Of a stretch of DNA of 64,000 nt, positions 62,456 to 64,000 are shown one piece after another. The DNA lies in NCBI GenBank assembly GCA_965243215.1, contig CBDEUJ010000005.1, positions 496,001 through 560,000 of the forward strand, given 5' to 3'. Each line of letters opens with the position of its first letter. Within the stretch, counting starts at the first letter, position 1. The stretch is from JAJEFO01 sp009843725 (lineage in GTDB: Bacteria > Pseudomonadota > Alphaproteobacteria > Rhodobacterales > Rhodobacteraceae). The position numbers and the translations under genes are program-made. The notes below the pieces were generated by a model. The model had not been told where the DNA came from. It did not search any database and saw only the letters and a program-made list of their open reading frames with translations.

Positions 62456-63385
62456 ATGGTCCGTCGCACCGCGCAGTCCGAACGGATCATCGAAGCGCTC
62501 GCCGAAGGCGAGGCCATCCCCGGCCGGTCGCTTTGGGAAGACGCCAGGCGGCGGTTCTTCCGGAACAACGCGGCGACGGGCGCGCTCATCTGCCTCGGCC
62601 TCGTGGTGCTCTTCACCGTCGTCGGGCCGCTCTTCTCCCGGTGGTCGATCGAGGAGATCGACTGGGCGCGCATGGGCAACATCGCGCACGAAGGCCATCC
62701 GTCCATCGAAAGCGGGCACTACTTCGGTCTCGACGATCTCGGCCGCGACCTGTACGCCCGGACGATCCAGGCGACCCGCACGTCGCTGATCGTCGGCGTG
62801 ATCGGCGCGCTTGTCGCAGTCGTGATAGGCACGCTTTATGGCGCTGTCGCGGGCTTTGTCGGCGGCTGGATCGACAACGTGATGATGCGCGCCGTGGACG
62901 TCCTCGTCTCGATTCCCTACATGTTCATCATCATCCTCCTGATGGTGATGTTCGAGCGATCCTTCCTCATGCTCTTTGTCGGCATAGGGATCGTCTCGTG
63001 GCTCGACATGTCCCGGATCGTGCGGGGCCAGACGCTTAGCCTGAAGAACCGCGAATTCGTCGAGGCCGCGAAGGCCGCCGGGGTCGGCGGCTTCACGATC
63101 ATCCTCCGCCACATCGTGCCGAACCTTCTGGGCATCGTCGTGGTATATGCAACGCTTTTGGTTCCGCTGATGATTCTCGTGGAATCCTTCATCTCGTTCC
63201 TCGGACTCGGCGTGCAGGAACCAAATACATCGCTTGGCGCACTGATCTCCGAAGGGGCCGGGACGGTGATCTACGGCACGCCCTGGCAGATCGCATGTCC
63301 GATTTTCTTCTTCCTCGTCACGATCATCTCGCTCTTCTTCGTGGGCGACGGGCTTCGTGACGCGCTTGACCCCAAGGACCGCTGA
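62456..63385 (+). CDS. Oligopeptide ABC transporter permease, OppC type
   Basis: This 309-residue permease has a cytosolic N-terminal extension (AQSERIIEALAEGEAIPGRS, LWEDARRRFFRNNAATGALI) typical of OppC, then six helices. The EAA loop is NREFVEAAKAAGVGGFTIIL with RHIVPNLLGIVVVYA, and the chain ends FLGLGVQEPNTSLGALISEG and GDGLRDALDPKDR. Start 62456 directly follows the OppB stop; the earlier open frame overlaps OppB and is not protein-like. Confidence 0.92.
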   Translation: MVRRTAQSERIIEALAEGEAIPGRSLWEDARRRFFRNNAATGALICLGLVVLFTVVGPLFSRWSIEEIDWARMGNIAHEGHPSIESGHYFGLDDLGRDLYARTIQATRTSLIVGVIGALVAVVIGTLYGAVAGFVGGWIDNVMMRAVDVLVSIPYMFIIILLMVMFERSFLMLFVGIGIVSWLDMSRIVRGQTLSLKNREFVEAAKAAGVGGFTIILRHIVPNLLGIVVVYATLLVPLMILVESFISFLGLGVQEPNTSLGALISEGAGTVIYGTPWQIACPIFFFLVTIISLFFVGDGLRDALDPKDR

Positions 63386-64000
63386 TGAGTGTCATCGAAG
63401 TCACGAACCTTTCGGTCGCCTTCGACACGCCGGACGGCGCTGTAGAGGCTGTCAAGGACGTCAGCTTTTGCATCGATCGCGGCGAATGCCTCGGGGTCGT
63501 CGGCGAGTCGGGAGCGGGGAAGAGCCAGACCTTCCTCGCCGCCATGGGGCTTCTGGCCAGCAACGGACGCACGAGCGGGTCGATCCGGTTTGGCGGGCGC
63601 GAGCTTCTGGACCTCGCGCCGCAGGAGGCGCGCCGGGTGCGCGGCGCCGAATTGGCGATGATCTTCCAGGATCCGCTGACCGCGCTGACCCCACATCTGA
63701 CGATTTCGCAGCAAATGAGCGAAGTGCTGTCCACCCACCGCGGGACAAAGGGGGCGGCAGCCGAGCGCATCTGCCTCGACTGGCTCGAACGGGTGCATGT
63801 TGCGGAGGCAAGGCGGCGGTTCCGACAGTATCCCCATGAGCTGTCCGGCGGAATGCGCCAGCGGGTAATGATCGCAATGGCGATGCTCTGCTCGCCGAGA
63901 ATTCTCATCGCAGACGAACCGACCACCGCGCTCGACGCGACGGTTCAGGCGGAAATCCTCGATCTCATGGCAACGCTTCAGGCCGAAGAGGGCACCGCAA
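63385..64000 (+). CDS. Oligopeptide ABC transporter ATP-binding protein, OppD type (truncated by window)
   Basis: The first 205 residues are present, starting MSVIEVTNLSVAFDTPDGAV. Walker A is GESGAGKSQTFLAAMG, the Q-loop AMIFQDPLTALTPHL, signature LSGGMRQRVMIAMAML and Walker B ILIADEPTTALDATVQ. The ATG overlaps the OppC stop by one base. The frame remains open to the last base, so the C-terminal third and any OppF gene lie outside. Confidence 0.9.
   Translation, partial: MSVIEVTNLSVAFDTPDGAVEAVKDVSFCIDRGECLGVVGESGAGKSQTFLAAMGLLASNGRTSGSIRFGGRELLDLAPQEARRVRGAELAMIFQDPLTALTPHLTISQQMSEVLSTHRGTKGAAAERICLDWLERVHVAEARRRFRQYPHELSGGMRQRVMIAMAMLCSPRILIADEPTTALDATVQAEILDLMATLQAEEGTA

Noticed and set aside
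1..64000. CRISPR array
   Set aside because: No regularly spaced direct repeats were seen anywhere in the window.

Overview
The window reads as the chromosome of a GC-rich alphaproteobacterium. The evidence is high third-position GC, Shine-Dalgarno-led genes, a tRNA-Lys-like 3' end, PotABCD and Dpp transporters, DUF1028 proteins and a TMADH-type flavoprotein, a mix typical of Rhodobacterales/Rhodospirillales heterotrophs. The first 20 kb has low coding density, with frameshifted genes, transposon scars and an insertion sequence. The rest is a dense, largely intact catabolic and uptake region.

Region 1 (1-9000): long gene-poor stretches with a chimeric transposase scar (1589-1834). There is a two-gene minus-strand operon of a sulfotransferase and a GPP34-cytochrome P450 fusion (3348-6466), ended by a perfect 20-bp hairpin. 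A frameshifted TbpB-barrel-like lipoprotein (6654-7593) follows.

Region 2 (9000-19400): a complete two-component system in one polypeptide (9038-11362), a 5'-truncated RND/MMPL exporter, the 3' end of a tRNA gene (a possible integration scar), a broken MntA-HepT toxin-antitoxin pair, a Tat-exported 2',3'-cyclic nucleotidase/5'-nucleotidase, and a methyltransferase split by an ISAs1-family element with an 8-bp target duplication.

Region 3 (19600-31000, mostly minus strand): a frameshifted class III aminotransferase, a LuxR regulator, a nitrilase-superfamily protein with Asp in place of the catalytic Glu, a cupin, a decayed PotD copy, an M24 hydrolase, a class I glutamine amidotransferase, the three 5-oxoprolinase subunits in an unusual tail-to-tail layout, a D-2-hydroxyacid dehydrogenase, an M20 carbamoylase-type hydrolase and a GntR regulator. 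The palindrome TGGTATACCA sits in two divergent intergenic regions and is probably the operator of this GntR protein.

Region 4 (31200-40800, plus strand): an operon of M24 hydrolase, periplasmic binding protein, two permeases, a double ATPase, an M20-like protein, a second paralogous M24 hydrolase and a DapA-family aldolase. Substrates are probably small peptides or amide-type amino-acid derivatives.

Region 5 (40900-57800): two divergent operons around a promoter bracketed by two TTATCATGATAA palindromes. Leftward: DUF1028, flavin monooxygenase, Rid-family protein, DUF1028, TMADH-like demethylase, ArgE-type deacetylase and PotABCD. Rightward: a second peptide-type ABC transporter (with a permease-ATPase fusion) and a GntR regulator. 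Together this looks like uptake and stepwise dismantling of an N-modified amino acid or amine; the substrate cannot be read from sequence.

Region 6 (57800-64000): a DMT permease, a decayed copy of the LuxR regulator, and the first four genes of a third oligopeptide ABC transporter that runs off the window.
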